Assembly (NCBI GenBank): GCA_964637705.1
Contig: CAZWVM010000056.1
Span: 1-19,386 of the forward strand
Direction of reading: 5' to 3'
Source of the DNA: CAZWVM01 sp964637705
GTDB lineage: Bacteria; UBA8481
Length of the DNA stretch: 19,386 bases
Shown here: positions 7,085-13,786 of the stretch, piece by piece
How positions within the stretch are numbered: position 1 is the stretch's first letter
How the letters are laid out: the number at the start of each line of letters is the position of its first letter
Notes under the pieces: generated by a model
Told to the model about the DNA's origin: nothing
The model's database searches: none
What the model saw: the letters and a program-made list of their open reading frames with translations, nothing else
Program-made: the position numbers and the translations under genes

Positions 7085-8070
7085 CGAACTTCTCCTCGCT
7101 CGTCGGAGGAGGAGAAGTCGGGCTGGTGGAGCTGGTGGAGGGACTGAGACGGATCGGGCATCGCCCGATCGTCACCGTGCCCGGCGAGGGCGATCTCGCG
7201 AAGAGAGTGGATGCCCGCGTCATCCCGCGCTCGATCCCGGGCGCGGCCGCGGCGATCGAGCGGCTGGCGCAGGAGGCGGACCTCGTGCACGCGACCGGCC
7301 CGCGCGGTCTCGTCGCCTCGTGGATGGCCCGCACGGGCAAGCCCCTCATCTGGCACGTCCGCGTCGCCGGCCGTGACAAGATCGACCCGGGCCTCAAGCG
7401 GATCCCCGATCTCATCATCGCCAATTCGCGGGCGACCGCCGAGAGATTCGCGGGATCGAGCCGCGTGCGCGTCGTGTATAACGGCGTCAAGAGACCCACG
7501 CCGGCCGAAACGACTCTCGGCCTTCCGACCGGCCGCAGGCACGTCGCCGTCATCGGGCGCATGACGCCGGAAAAAGGCCACGAGGACCTCCTGCCGGCGG
7601 TCGAGGAGATCATCGGAGCCCGGGAGGACGTCGGGTTCGTCTTCATCGGAGACGACCGCGGTCCCGTCGGCGAGAAGGTGCGCGCCCTACGCGACCGTCA
7701 CCCCGGCCGCGTCACGGCGACGGGCTTCATCGAGCACGCGGCGGACCATCTTCCGGAATTCGACCTCGTCGTCGTTCCATCCCGCGTGGAGGGTTTCGGC
7801 CGCGTGGCGGCGGAGGCCCTGCGCGCGGGCGTTCCGGTGCTGGCGCGGCGCGTGGGCGGTCTCGTCGAGGTGCTCGGGGCCCTGCGCGACCCCTTCCTCC
7901 CTGCCTCGACGGCGTCGTGGGCGGGGCGGATCCTCGCGGAGCTGGAGTCCCCCGCGCACACGCGCGAGGAACTCGTGACGGCCGGCGACCGCTTCGATCT
8001 CTTTCGGCACGTCGACGAGGTCGTCGCCGTGTACCTCGAACTGCTTTCCCCGGCCGCTACACCTTCCTGA
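7063..8070 (+). CDS. family 4-type glycosyltransferase
   Basis: The 335-residue GT-B protein has an N-domain beginning LIVANFSSLVGGGEVGLVEL. The linker VIGRMTPEKGHEDLL is near residue 167. The donor-binding E-x7-E motif is Glu243 and Glu251 in EGFGRVAAEALRAGVPVLA. It probably uses a nucleotide sugar to extend a surface glycan; the sugar is unknown. I chose ATG at 7063 because the canonical N-terminus starts there. The frame is open to 6958, but that stretch lies within the GT2 C-terminus and reads as low-similarity Arg-rich sequence. It ends the plus-strand run and overlaps the convergent methyltransferase by 14 bp. Confidence 0.85.
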   Translation: MVAPLIVANFSSLVGGGEVGLVELVEGLRRIGHRPIVTVPGEGDLAKRVDARVIPRSIPGAAAAIERLAQEADLVHATGPRGLVASWMARTGKPLIWHVRVAGRDKIDPGLKRIPDLIIANSRATAERFAGSSRVRVVYNGVKRPTPAETTLGLPTGRRHVAVIGRMTPEKGHEDLLPAVEEIIGAREDVGFVFIGDDRGPVGEKVRALRDRHPGRVTATGFIEHAADHLPEFDLVVVPSRVEGFGRVAAEALRAGVPVLARRVGGLVEVLGALRDPFLPASTASWAGRILAELESPAHTREELVTAGDRFDLFRHVDEVVAVYLELLSPAATPS

Positions 8071-8866
8071 AAACGAGGAACGCGTTCGCGGCTTCGGCGG
8101 GAGACTGGATCTCGCGGTCACTCTCCAGCATGCGTTCGACCCGGCTCGCGGGCCAGCGATCGGGCAGGATCGTCTCGCGGCCGAAGAGGACCCGCAGGAA
8201 ACGGCTCACCTGCACCCAGGGCAGGAAGAGATCCATGAGAGCCTGGCGGCGCGCGCCCACGTACGGCCGCAGTCGTTCGAACGCCAGGCCCGCTTCGCGC
8301 GCGCGCTTCAACCACTCCGCGACGGGCGGGTATCGGCGGTGGACGAAACGGCGGGCGATGAAGCCCAGGTAGGCGCGGCGCAGGTATCGGAACCCCGGAA
8401 GATCAAGCAGGCGGGGCCAGAAGAGCAGGTCCTCGTAGCGGTCGGTTACCACCGTCGCAAGGATCCGGCTCCCGGGTCGCGTCACGCGCGCCGCTTCCCT
8501 GAAGGCCCGGTCCAGATCCTCGACGTGTTCGAGCACGCAGTTGGAGAGGGCGCCGTCAAAGGCGCCCGGTCGGAACGGCAGGCGTTCCATCTCGGCGGCG
8601 ACGAGCCGCGCCGAGCTTCGTCCGCGTGCGCGGCGGAGTTCCTCCCACGAGAGATCCACCCCGACGAAGAAGCGCAGGTCCCGCGCCTCGAGGAAAGAGG
8701 CGAAGGTGCCGTCGCCGTGGCCGAGGTCGATGAGCCTCCCGCCGGAGAGCCCCTCCTCCAGGATCAACTCGATCTCGCGGGAACGTATGATCGCGCGGGA
8801 GAGCGGCGCGATGCGCAGGTATTCCGCGAGGATCGTATCGTGCGACGGCGGAGTGCCAGGAGCCAT
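8057..8866 (-). CDS. class I SAM-dependent methyltransferase
   Basis: The 269-residue protein has the SAM-binding motif RLIDLGHGDGTF (about residues 44-55). VGVDLSWEEL, AAEMERLPFRPGAFDGALSN, LEHV and ARVTRPGSRILATV then give the usual Methyltransf_11 core. The substrate is unknown; glycosyltransferases flank it on both sides. I placed the start at ATG 8864-8866. The longer TTG start at 8900-8902 would fall in the -35 box of a promoter whose -10 ends 7 nt before this ATG. It is divergent from the GT4 at 9092 and convergent with the GT4 ending at 8070, overlapping its last 14 bp. Confidence 0.82.
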   Translation of the reverse strand: MAPGTPPSHDTILAEYLRIAPLSRAIIRSREIELILEEGLSGGRLIDLGHGDGTFASFLEARDLRFFVGVDLSWEELRRARGRSSARLVAAEMERLPFRPGAFDGALSNCVLEHVEDLDRAFREAARVTRPGSRILATVVTDRYEDLLFWPRLLDLPGFRYLRRAYLGFIARRFVHRRYPPVAEWLKRAREAGLAFERLRPYVGARRQALMDLFLPWVQVSRFLRVLFGRETILPDRWPASRVERMLESDREIQSPAEAANAFLVFRKV

Positions 8867-8873
8867 GAACCGA

Positions 8874-8902
8874 TTGATACCGGAGGCGCCTCCGAAAAGC
8901 AA
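8874..8902 (-). promoter_or_regulatory. methyltransferase promoter with palindrome in its spacer
   Basis: TTGCTT (8897-8902), a 17-nt spacer and TATCAA (8874-8879) end 7 nt before the ATG. The spacer holds a perfect 14-bp palindrome, CGGAGGCGCCTCCG, at 8881-8894, which could be an operator. The -35 matches only 3 of 6 consensus positions. Confidence 0.45.
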
Positions 8903-8915
8903 CCACGCCGGACTC

Positions 8916-9069
8916 CTCCTCCCTCCTCACTCCTCCCTCCTCCCTCCTCCCTCCTCCCTCCTCACTCCTCCCTCCTCACTCCTCCCTCCTCCCTCCTCAC
9001 TCCTCACTCCTCCCTCCTCACTCCTCCCTCCTCCCTCCTCCCTCCTCACTCCTCACTCCTCACTCCTCA
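8916..9069. repeat. 22-copy heptamer tandem array, CTCCTC(C/A)
   Basis: Twenty-two exact head-to-tail 7-bp units read CTCCTC followed by C (12 units) or A (10 units). No other variation occurs in 154 bp. The order of the last base is CACCCCACACCAACACCCAAAA. The plus strand has no G from 8912 to 9077; the minus strand is GGAGGAG-rich and could form two-tetrad G-quadruplexes. The array fills the divergent intergenic region between the methyltransferase and the GT4. Confidence 0.97.
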
Positions 9070-9079
9070 CTCTCTCTGA

Positions 9080-9085
9080 TATACC
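9080..9085 (+). promoter_or_regulatory. weak -10-like box (TATACC) before GT4
   Basis: TATACC ends 6 nt before the ATG at 9092, the same spacing as other starts in the window, but it lacks the final T. Its -35 position would fall in the last units of the heptamer array. No Shine-Dalgarno is visible on the plus strand. Confidence 0.3.
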
Positions 9086-9091
9086 TCTCCC

Positions 9092-10240
9092 ATGCGCCTG
9101 CTCATCGTGACCTCCGACTATCCCCCGGCCCTCGGCGGCATGGCGGTCTACTCGGAGTCATGGGCCCGGGAACTCGTGAAGCTCGGTGCGGACGTGTCAG
9201 TCGTCGCGCGCCGGGTCGGGCATCGCCCCGAGGGCAAGGAGCCTGACGTCCCGGCGCGCATGGTGGAGTGGCCTTCCGGCCCCTTGCGCGATCCTTACCA
9301 CGCCTACCGTCACCTCGTGCGGCTCCTCGACGAGATCGATCCCGACCTCGTCATGGCCCACACCTGGATCGGATGGGGGCCGGCCCTGGCGCGCCTGAAG
9401 GGCGTGCGCGGCACGCTCTTCACGGTCTCGGCCCACGGCGCTGAGATCCTGGGGCCCGCGCGTTCCCCCTGGTACCGGTTCCTCATGACCCAGGCCCTGA
9501 AGTCGGCCGACCGGGTGCTGCCGGTCAGTTCCTTCACGGCGGAGGCGGTCGCCGGGCTCGGGATCTCGCGGGAGAGGATCGAGGTGATCCACAACGGCGT
9601 CGATCTCGAGCGATACGCGCCCACGCCGAAGAATGCCGATCTCGTGAGGAAGTGGAACCTCGACGGCCGTGACGTCATCGCGACGGTCGGAGGGCTCGTC
9701 GATCGCAAGGGACACGACATCGTCATCCGCGCCATGGCTCTTCTCAAGGATTCCCACCCGAACCTCCGTTACCTCGTCGCCGGCGGGTGGGCCCTGAACT
9801 CTTCGCGGGAGGAGTTCCTGCGCGCTCTCGTCCGTGAACTCGGCCTGGAAGACCGCGTCGTCTTCACGGGATTCGTGAACGAGGCGGATCTCGCCGACGT
9901 CTACCGGCTGGGCGATCTCTTCGTCATGCCGGGACGCGAGATGAAGGAGAAGGGCTGGGTCGAGGGCTTCGGTATCTCGTATCTCGAGGCCGCGGCCTGC
10001 GGCGTGCCGATCGTGGCCACGCGCACGGGCGGCGTCGCGGAGGCGGTCACGGAGGAGAACGGGGTCTTCGTGCCGGAGGAGGATCCGGAGGCGGTCGCGG
10101 CCGCCGTCCGGGAGCTCATGGGCGACCCCGCGCGGCGGCGAGCGATGAGCGGCGCGGGTCTCGCGTGGGCGAAGGCCAATTCGTGGACCCGGCGCGCCGA
10201 AGATGCATGGGGCGTGCTCGAGGAGATCCTCAGGCGCTGA
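9092..10240 (+). CDS. family 4 glycosyltransferase
   Basis: This 382-residue GT-B protein starts MRLLIVTSDYPPALGGMAVY, a classic GT4 N-domain with the glycine loop that contacts donor and acceptor. VIHNGVDLERYAP marks the domain linker and GGLVDRKGHDI starts the C-domain. Glu291 and Glu299 form the E-x7-E donor motif in EGFGISYLEAAACGVPIVA. It probably acts on the cytoplasmic face to extend a surface polysaccharide or glycolipid; donor and acceptor are not readable. It has its own transcription start region beside the heptamer array and is separate from the 2149-8070 run. Its last 11 bp overlap the convergent FGGY kinase. Confidence 0.88.
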   Translation: MRLLIVTSDYPPALGGMAVYSESWARELVKLGADVSVVARRVGHRPEGKEPDVPARMVEWPSGPLRDPYHAYRHLVRLLDEIDPDLVMAHTWIGWGPALARLKGVRGTLFTVSAHGAEILGPARSPWYRFLMTQALKSADRVLPVSSFTAEAVAGLGISRERIEVIHNGVDLERYAPTPKNADLVRKWNLDGRDVIATVGGLVDRKGHDIVIRAMALLKDSHPNLRYLVAGGWALNSSREEFLRALVRELGLEDRVVFTGFVNEADLADVYRLGDLFVMPGREMKEKGWVEGFGISYLEAAACGVPIVATRTGGVAEAVTEENGVFVPEEDPEAVAAAVRELMGDPARRRAMSGAGLAWAKANSWTRRAEDAWGVLEEILRR

Positions 10241-11633
10241 CCGGTCCCGCCTTCTGCAGGAGCGATTCGAAGCGCGCCTGCCGGATTCGTCGTTCCTTCG
10301 CGCCGAGGCGCGAAGAGAGAACCGGCCCGAACTCCGAATGAGGGAGCTCCGCGTCGAGCCCGATCGCCGCGAGCCTCGCGACGCCCCAGGCCGTCGTCTC
10401 GGCCTCGCGAAGCGGCGCCACAGGAACGCCCGAGAGGTCCGCGATCGCCTGCAGGAGAAACGGGGAACGCGAAAGCCCGCCACCCGCCGCGATCAGCCCG
10501 GGCCTCGAGGGAAAATGCCGGATACCCCGGGCCACGAGCAGCGCCAGACCCTCATACAGCGCGCCGAGCTTCTCCTCGGGCGATGCGGTCCGCCAGGCGC
10601 CCTCGAGCCGGATCCCGCTCCAATCGGGTCCCAGGGCGCCGCCTCCCGACGGGAGGAGAAAAGCGTCGAGCCTCTTTCGCGGCGAGCGGGGCGCGATGCG
10701 CATCTCCATTCCCGGCCTGAGTCCCGCGGCGGCGAGTCCTTCCGCCAGGGCCGCGCTCATCGCGGGAATCGCCGCCTCGAAGGTCCACTGGACGCGGCGT
10801 CGCGCCTTCCAGGCCGGCGCGAGGTAGAGGCCGTCGGGGGGAGTCGTCGGGCCGGGAAGGGGCATGTGGAGAAAGGCGCCCGTTCCGAGCGTCAGGCAGA
10901 GGACGCCCGCGCGGCCGCCGGTCGCGCCCATGAGCGAGGCGCCGGCATCGCCGAGCACGGCGTGGATGCGACCCGCGAGACCGATCCGTGATGGATCCAG
11001 CGCGCCGAAATCATCGAGGCTCGATCGGACTTCGGCCAGAGGAATCGCCGGGGGCACCCCGAGGATCTTCGCGAGAGCAGGCGAGCGCCGGCCGCGCCGC
11101 ACGTCCACGAGGCCGGTTCGAGCGGCGTTGGATATGTCGGTCATGAACGAGGCACCCCCGGTCAGCCAGGCGAGGAGCAGGGTGTCGACCGTCCCGTAAC
11201 GAAGGCCCGGGGCATCGCGGCGCGCCGTCTTTCCAAGCTTGCCTCCCCACCAGTTCGGAAGGAGAGGGAGGCCGGTCAGTTCTTGAAAGCGACGTGCAGT
11301 CGATGATGTGACATCGGCGGTGGAGAGACCCGAGCGGTCCCACCATGGAACGACTTTGCCTCGGGGGAGACCGGCGGCATCGAAACAGCAGAGCGTCGAG
11401 CGCTGGTTGGCGATCGCGACGACGATCGTGCGACGACGGAACTTCCCCTTCGACGAGATATTCCGCAGGGCCGCGCGCACCGACCGTATGAGCGACTCCG
11501 CGCGCAGGTCCTCGACCGGCGCGCGCCCGGAGGCGAGGATCGTTCCGCTCCCGGGATCGACGACGAGCGCCTTGGTGAAGGTCGAGCCCTGGTCGATGGC
11601 AAGGATCAGGGGCTTATCGGAAGGCGCGGCCAC
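10230..11633 (-). CDS. FGGY-family carbohydrate kinase, glycerol kinase-like
   Basis: The 467-residue protein has both actin-like ATPase halves. The phosphate-1 loop LAIDQGSTFTKALV is at residues 11-24, with NQRST and VPWWDR following. TDISNAARTGLVDV closely parallels the glycerol kinase TDVTNASRT segment. Catalytic-base Asp229 is in VLGDAGASL, and CLTLGTGAFLHM and IAAGGGLSRSPFL form the C-terminal nucleotide site. It should phosphorylate a polyol or sugar with ATP; glycerol is the best guess but is unproven, and no glpF/glpD neighbours are present. I placed the start at GTG 11631-11633. The longer ATG start at 11670-11672 overlaps a -35 box. The gene is divergent from nadA. Confidence 0.88.
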   Translation of the reverse strand: MAAPSDKPLILAIDQGSTFTKALVVDPGSGTILASGRAPVEDLRAESLIRSVRAALRNISSKGKFRRRTIVVAIANQRSTLCCFDAAGLPRGKVVPWWDRSGLSTADVTSSTARRFQELTGLPLLPNWWGGKLGKTARRDAPGLRYGTVDTLLLAWLTGGASFMTDISNAARTGLVDVRRGRRSPALAKILGVPPAIPLAEVRSSLDDFGALDPSRIGLAGRIHAVLGDAGASLMGATGGRAGVLCLTLGTGAFLHMPLPGPTTPPDGLYLAPAWKARRRVQWTFEAAIPAMSAALAEGLAAAGLRPGMEMRIAPRSPRKRLDAFLLPSGGGALGPDWSGIRLEGAWRTASPEEKLGALYEGLALLVARGIRHFPSRPGLIAAGGGLSRSPFLLQAIADLSGVPVAPLREAETTAWGVARLAAIGLDAELPHSEFGPVLSSRLGAKERRIRQARFESLLQKAGPVSA

Positions 11634-11640
11634 GAAGAGG

Positions 11641-11669
11641 AATCTATGGAATCCCGCGCAGGCTGTCAT
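11641..11669 (-). promoter_or_regulatory. FGGY kinase promoter (ATGACA - 17 nt - TAGATT)
   Basis: ATGACA (11664-11669, 5 of 6 to consensus), an exact 17-nt spacer and TAGATT (11641-11646) end 7 nt before the GTG. The mRNA would be leaderless or nearly so. The -35 contains the ATG that would otherwise be called as the start. Confidence 0.65.
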
Positions 11670-11711
11670 CATCGGGTGCGTCCATCGTCCACCGACCGCC
11701 GACTTGCCGTG

Positions 11712-11799
11712 CCTTTGAACGGTTTGTGAGGCCGTCGCGGCGACAGGATCGTCGCCGCAGGCCGAACCCTCACAGGCCGCCAGGAGGGCGGTTCATAGG
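11712..11799. other. 88-nt nested inverted-repeat element (candidate structured RNA) upstream of nadA
   Basis: Four helices nest into a three-way-junction shape. P1 is CCTTTGAAC (11712-11720) with GTTCATAGG (11791-11799), 8 of 9 paired. P2 is TGTGAGG (11725-11731) with CCTCACA (11768-11774). P3 is GCGGCGAC (11737-11744) with GTCGCCGC (11751-11758) and a 6-nt loop. P4 is CCGCC (11777-11781) with GGCGG (11787-11791); its last G competes with P1. An asymmetric internal loop separates P2 and P3. No T-tract follows, so it is not a standard terminator. The strand of transcription is unknown. Confidence 0.55.
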
Positions 11800-11892
11800 T
11801 GAGCGAGAAGGCATGGCGAGTCGGCGGTGACGGCATGCTTTCCTCCGACCACGCCCTATCACGACCCGCTCCTCATCTCCGGTCCGCGGAGG

Positions 11893-11898
11893 TATAAT
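11893..11898 (+). promoter_or_regulatory. nadA -10 box (TATAAT)
   Basis: A perfect TATAAT ends 6 nt before the nadA ATG, predicting a leaderless mRNA. A GGAGG at 11888-11892 lies upstream of the predicted transcription start, so it would not be in the message. The -35 is poor (TCCTCA at 11870-11875). Confidence 0.6.
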
Positions 11899-11904
11899 TC
11901 CCTC

Positions 11905-12891
11905 ATGGGCACCGAAACGCTGAGAGATAAGTTCGCGCGGCTCGGCCTCGACACCTGCTACAGCCCGGAGGCTTGCCGGGAGATGGAGGCCGAGTTCGAG
12001 GTCATCCGACGCCTGAAGAGGGAGAAGAACGCGATCCTCCTCGCCCACAACTACCAGCGTCCCGAGATCTTCGAGGTGGCCGACTTCGTGGGCGACTCGC
12101 TCGAACTCTCCCGAGAGGCCGCCAAGGTCACCGCGCCGGTCATCGTCTTCTGCGGGGTCCACTTCATGGCCGAGACGGCGAAGATCCTCTGCCCGGAAAG
12201 CCGCGTGATCCTCCCGAACCTCGCCGCGGGCTGTACCCTGGCCGAAGGCGCCCGCGCGACGGATGTCGAGAAACGGGCGGCCGAGCTGAGGAAGACCCAC
12301 CCGGACCTCGCCGTCGTTTCCTACGTGAATACGACCGCCGAGGTGAAAGCCGTCTCCGACGTCTGCGTCACCTCCGGCAACGCGGTGAAGATCGTGAACG
12401 CCCTGCCGAACTCCGCGATCCTCTTCCTCCCCGACCGCAACCTCGCGGCCTACGTCGCGGAGAACACCTCCAAGACGGTCATCCCGTGGGACGCGGACTG
12501 CTACGTTCACGAGGAGATCCGGCCGTCGGAGATCCTCGAGGTGAAGAAGAGCTTCCCGGAGGCGAAGGTGCTGGTGCACCCCGAGTGCCGCACCGACGTC
12601 CTCGACGTCGCCGACGCCGTCCTCTCCACGGCCGGCATGATCAAGTACGCGCGGGAGTCCGACGCGAAGGAGTTCATCATCGTGACGGAATGCGGGATGT
12701 CGGACCGCCTGACGCTCGAGGTGCCGGAAAAGCGTTTCTACCGCTCCTGCAAGCTCTGTCGCTACATGAAGATGATCACGCTCCCGGACACGAGGGCGAG
12801 CCTCGAGCGGCTGGTTCCCGAAGTCGTGGTGCCGCCGGAGATCATCGAGAAGGCGCGGCGGTCCATCACCCGGATGCTGGAGCTGTCGTAG
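11905..12891 (+). CDS. nadA: quinolinate synthase A
   Basis: NAD biosynthesis enzyme that condenses iminoaspartate with dihydroxyacetone phosphate to quinolinate on a [4Fe-4S] cluster. The 328 residues show the family signatures AHNYQRPEIFEVADFVGDS (47-65), FCGVHFMAETAKIL (82-95), SGNA and WDADCYVHEE. The three expected cluster cysteines are Cys110 (AAGCTLA), Cys199 (DCYVHEE) and Cys285 (CKLCRYMKM); their spacing fits the family pattern. ATG 11905 gives a normal N-terminus. The frame opens earlier at GTG 11827, but those 26 residues are not NadA-like. No nadB or nadC is in the window. It ends 9 bp from a convergent small membrane protein gene. Confidence 0.95.
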   Translation: MGTETLRDKFARLGLDTCYSPEACREMEAEFEVIRRLKREKNAILLAHNYQRPEIFEVADFVGDSLELSREAAKVTAPVIVFCGVHFMAETAKILCPESRVILPNLAAGCTLAEGARATDVEKRAAELRKTHPDLAVVSYVNTTAEVKAVSDVCVTSGNAVKIVNALPNSAILFLPDRNLAAYVAENTSKTVIPWDADCYVHEEIRPSEILEVKKSFPEAKVLVHPECRTDVLDVADAVLSTAGMIKYARESDAKEFIIVTECGMSDRLTLEVPEKRFYRSCKLCRYMKMITLPDTRASLERLVPEVVVPPEIIEKARRSITRMLELS

Positions 12892-12900
12892 CGGCGCCCT

Positions 12901-13311
12901 TCAGCCGGCCGCGGTCACCCCGAAGAGTTCCTTCACGGTTGGACGCATGAGCACGATGATCGTGAAGACCCCCAGCACCGTGCCGAAGGGCATGAACATG
13001 CACTGGATCGCGGCCATGACGAGGCAGAAGAGGTATTTCCTGCGGGCGGAGAGACAGCGGCCGGCATAGACGACGGCCCCGGCCACCGACCAGCAGAAGA
13101 GGATCGCCAGGGCGCCGATCGCCGCGAACATGTAACCCATGAAGGGCGGCGGAGGCGAGCCCTTCCCCTGGAAGACGTGGGGCGCGTAGACCATGGCCAG
13201 CCCCATGCCCAGGTGGATCATCGGGATGCACCCGATGAGAAAGGTCAACCCCGCGACGACGTAGTGAAAGATCGAAAGGAGCCTCAAGTGCTCCTTGTCC
13301 TGGTTCGTCAT
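12901..13311 (-). CDS. small multi-pass membrane protein, unknown function
   Basis: The 136-residue protein starts MTNQDKEHLRLLSIFHYVVAG. Hydrophobic segments lie at about 12-40, 58-83 and 93-122, with a proline-rich loop (GSPPPPF) between the first two. I know similar short proteins starting with a DxEHLRLLxIFHYV pattern as conserved hypotheticals, but no function. The start has a clear Shine-Dalgarno: GGAGG (13319-13323) 7 nt before the ATG, unlike the leaderless starts in this window. An overlapping ATG at 13316-13318 opens a different frame that lacks membrane-protein character. It is convergent with nadA and 49 bp downstream of a heptamer-type repeat. Confidence 0.75.
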   Translation of the reverse strand: MTNQDKEHLRLLSIFHYVVAGLTFLIGCIPMIHLGMGLAMVYAPHVFQGKGSPPPPFMGYMFAAIGALAILFCWSVAGAVVYAGRCLSARRKYLFCLVMAAIQCMFMPFGTVLGVFTIIVLMRPTVKELFGVTAAG

Positions 13312-13360
13312 CGCTCATCCTCCACGGTACTCATGCAGTTCTTGCGTCCCTGCGAATTAT

Positions 13361-13444
13361 CAATCCGCAATCCGTATTCCGCAATCCGCAATCGATATCC
13401 GGTTTTCCATTCCGAAATCCGCATTCCGCAATTTCCATTCCTCA
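13361..13444. repeat. degenerate heptamer tandem array, CAATCCG/TTCCGCA type
   Basis: About twelve 7-bp units span 84 bp. CAATCCG occurs exactly at 13361, 13368 and 13382; diverged units and a 2-nt phase shift follow near 13396-13410; then ATCCGCA and TTCCGCA occur. The tract is much more AT-rich than its surroundings. Its last three bases are the stop codon of the GIY-YIG-like gene. It has the same period as the 8916-9069 array but a different sequence. Confidence 0.8.
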
Positions 13445-13786
13445 ATGCCCTCCCAGCACCGTGTATCCCTGCCGCCGGTAGGCCTCGGCGAGGTAGGCCT
13501 CCATCTCCAGCGCCTTCTCGTAGGTAATGGGATTCAGGTGTTCAAACATCTTCGGTAGGAGTCTCAGGCCATAATCACGGACCCAGCGGCTCGCCTTGTG
13601 CCCGGCCTTGTGCTTCGCGAACCTCTCCTCGGGCTTCAGGTGGGTCATGCCGACGTAGAGCGCGGGCTTCTTCGGGTGAGCGTTCGGGTTGAGGGCGCGG
13701 ACCCCGGAGAGCGTCATGACGCCGGGCGAGAGTTCCACCACGTAGACGCTGAACTCGGCGGTGTGATGGAAGCGGCGGGCCTTCAC
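13442..13786 (-). CDS. GIY-YIG-like small protein
   Basis: The 114-residue protein has SVYVVEL (residues 12-18) in the place of the GIY strand. LYVGMTHLKPEERFAKHKAG (from about residue 43) corresponds to YIG plus the catalytic-region Arg/His. A C-terminal helix with KALEMEAYLAEAYRRQGY carries candidate Glu residues. The GIY-to-YIG gap is longer than in classical nucleases, so nuclease activity is not certain. I recognise the sequence pattern as a conserved stand-alone family of unknown role. I chose GTG at 13784-13786 because it overlaps the upstream deaminase stop as GTGA, indicating translational coupling. The stop codon lies in the final unit of a degenerate repeat array. Confidence 0.75.
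   Translation of the reverse strand: MKARRFHHTAEFSVYVVELSPGVMTLSGVRALNPNAHPKKPALYVGMTHLKPEERFAKHKAGHKASRWVRDYGLRLLPKMFEHLNPITYEKALEMEAYLAEAYRRQGYTVLGGH

Noticed and set aside
8900..8902. TTG as the methyltransferase start
   Set aside because: It coincides with the -35 TTGCTT, 17 nt from a -10 that ends 7 nt before ATG 8866.
8916..9069. CRISPR array
   Set aside because: Units are 7 bp and contiguous with no spacers, and no cas genes are present.
8339..9079. Long plus-strand ORF ending in repeated PPSSLL/TPHSSLL residues
   Set aside because: It is antisense to the methyltransferase, and its tail is the 7-bp array read in frame every 21 bp; no domain supports it.
11725..11774. Rho-independent terminator reading of the hairpin before nadA
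   Set aside because: No T-tract follows on either strand and the hairpin is part of a larger nested fold.
11827..11904. Upstream GTG start for nadA, overlapping a five-codon ORF as GTGA
   Set aside because: The extra 26 residues are not NadA-like, and TATAAT lies within this stretch just before the better ATG.
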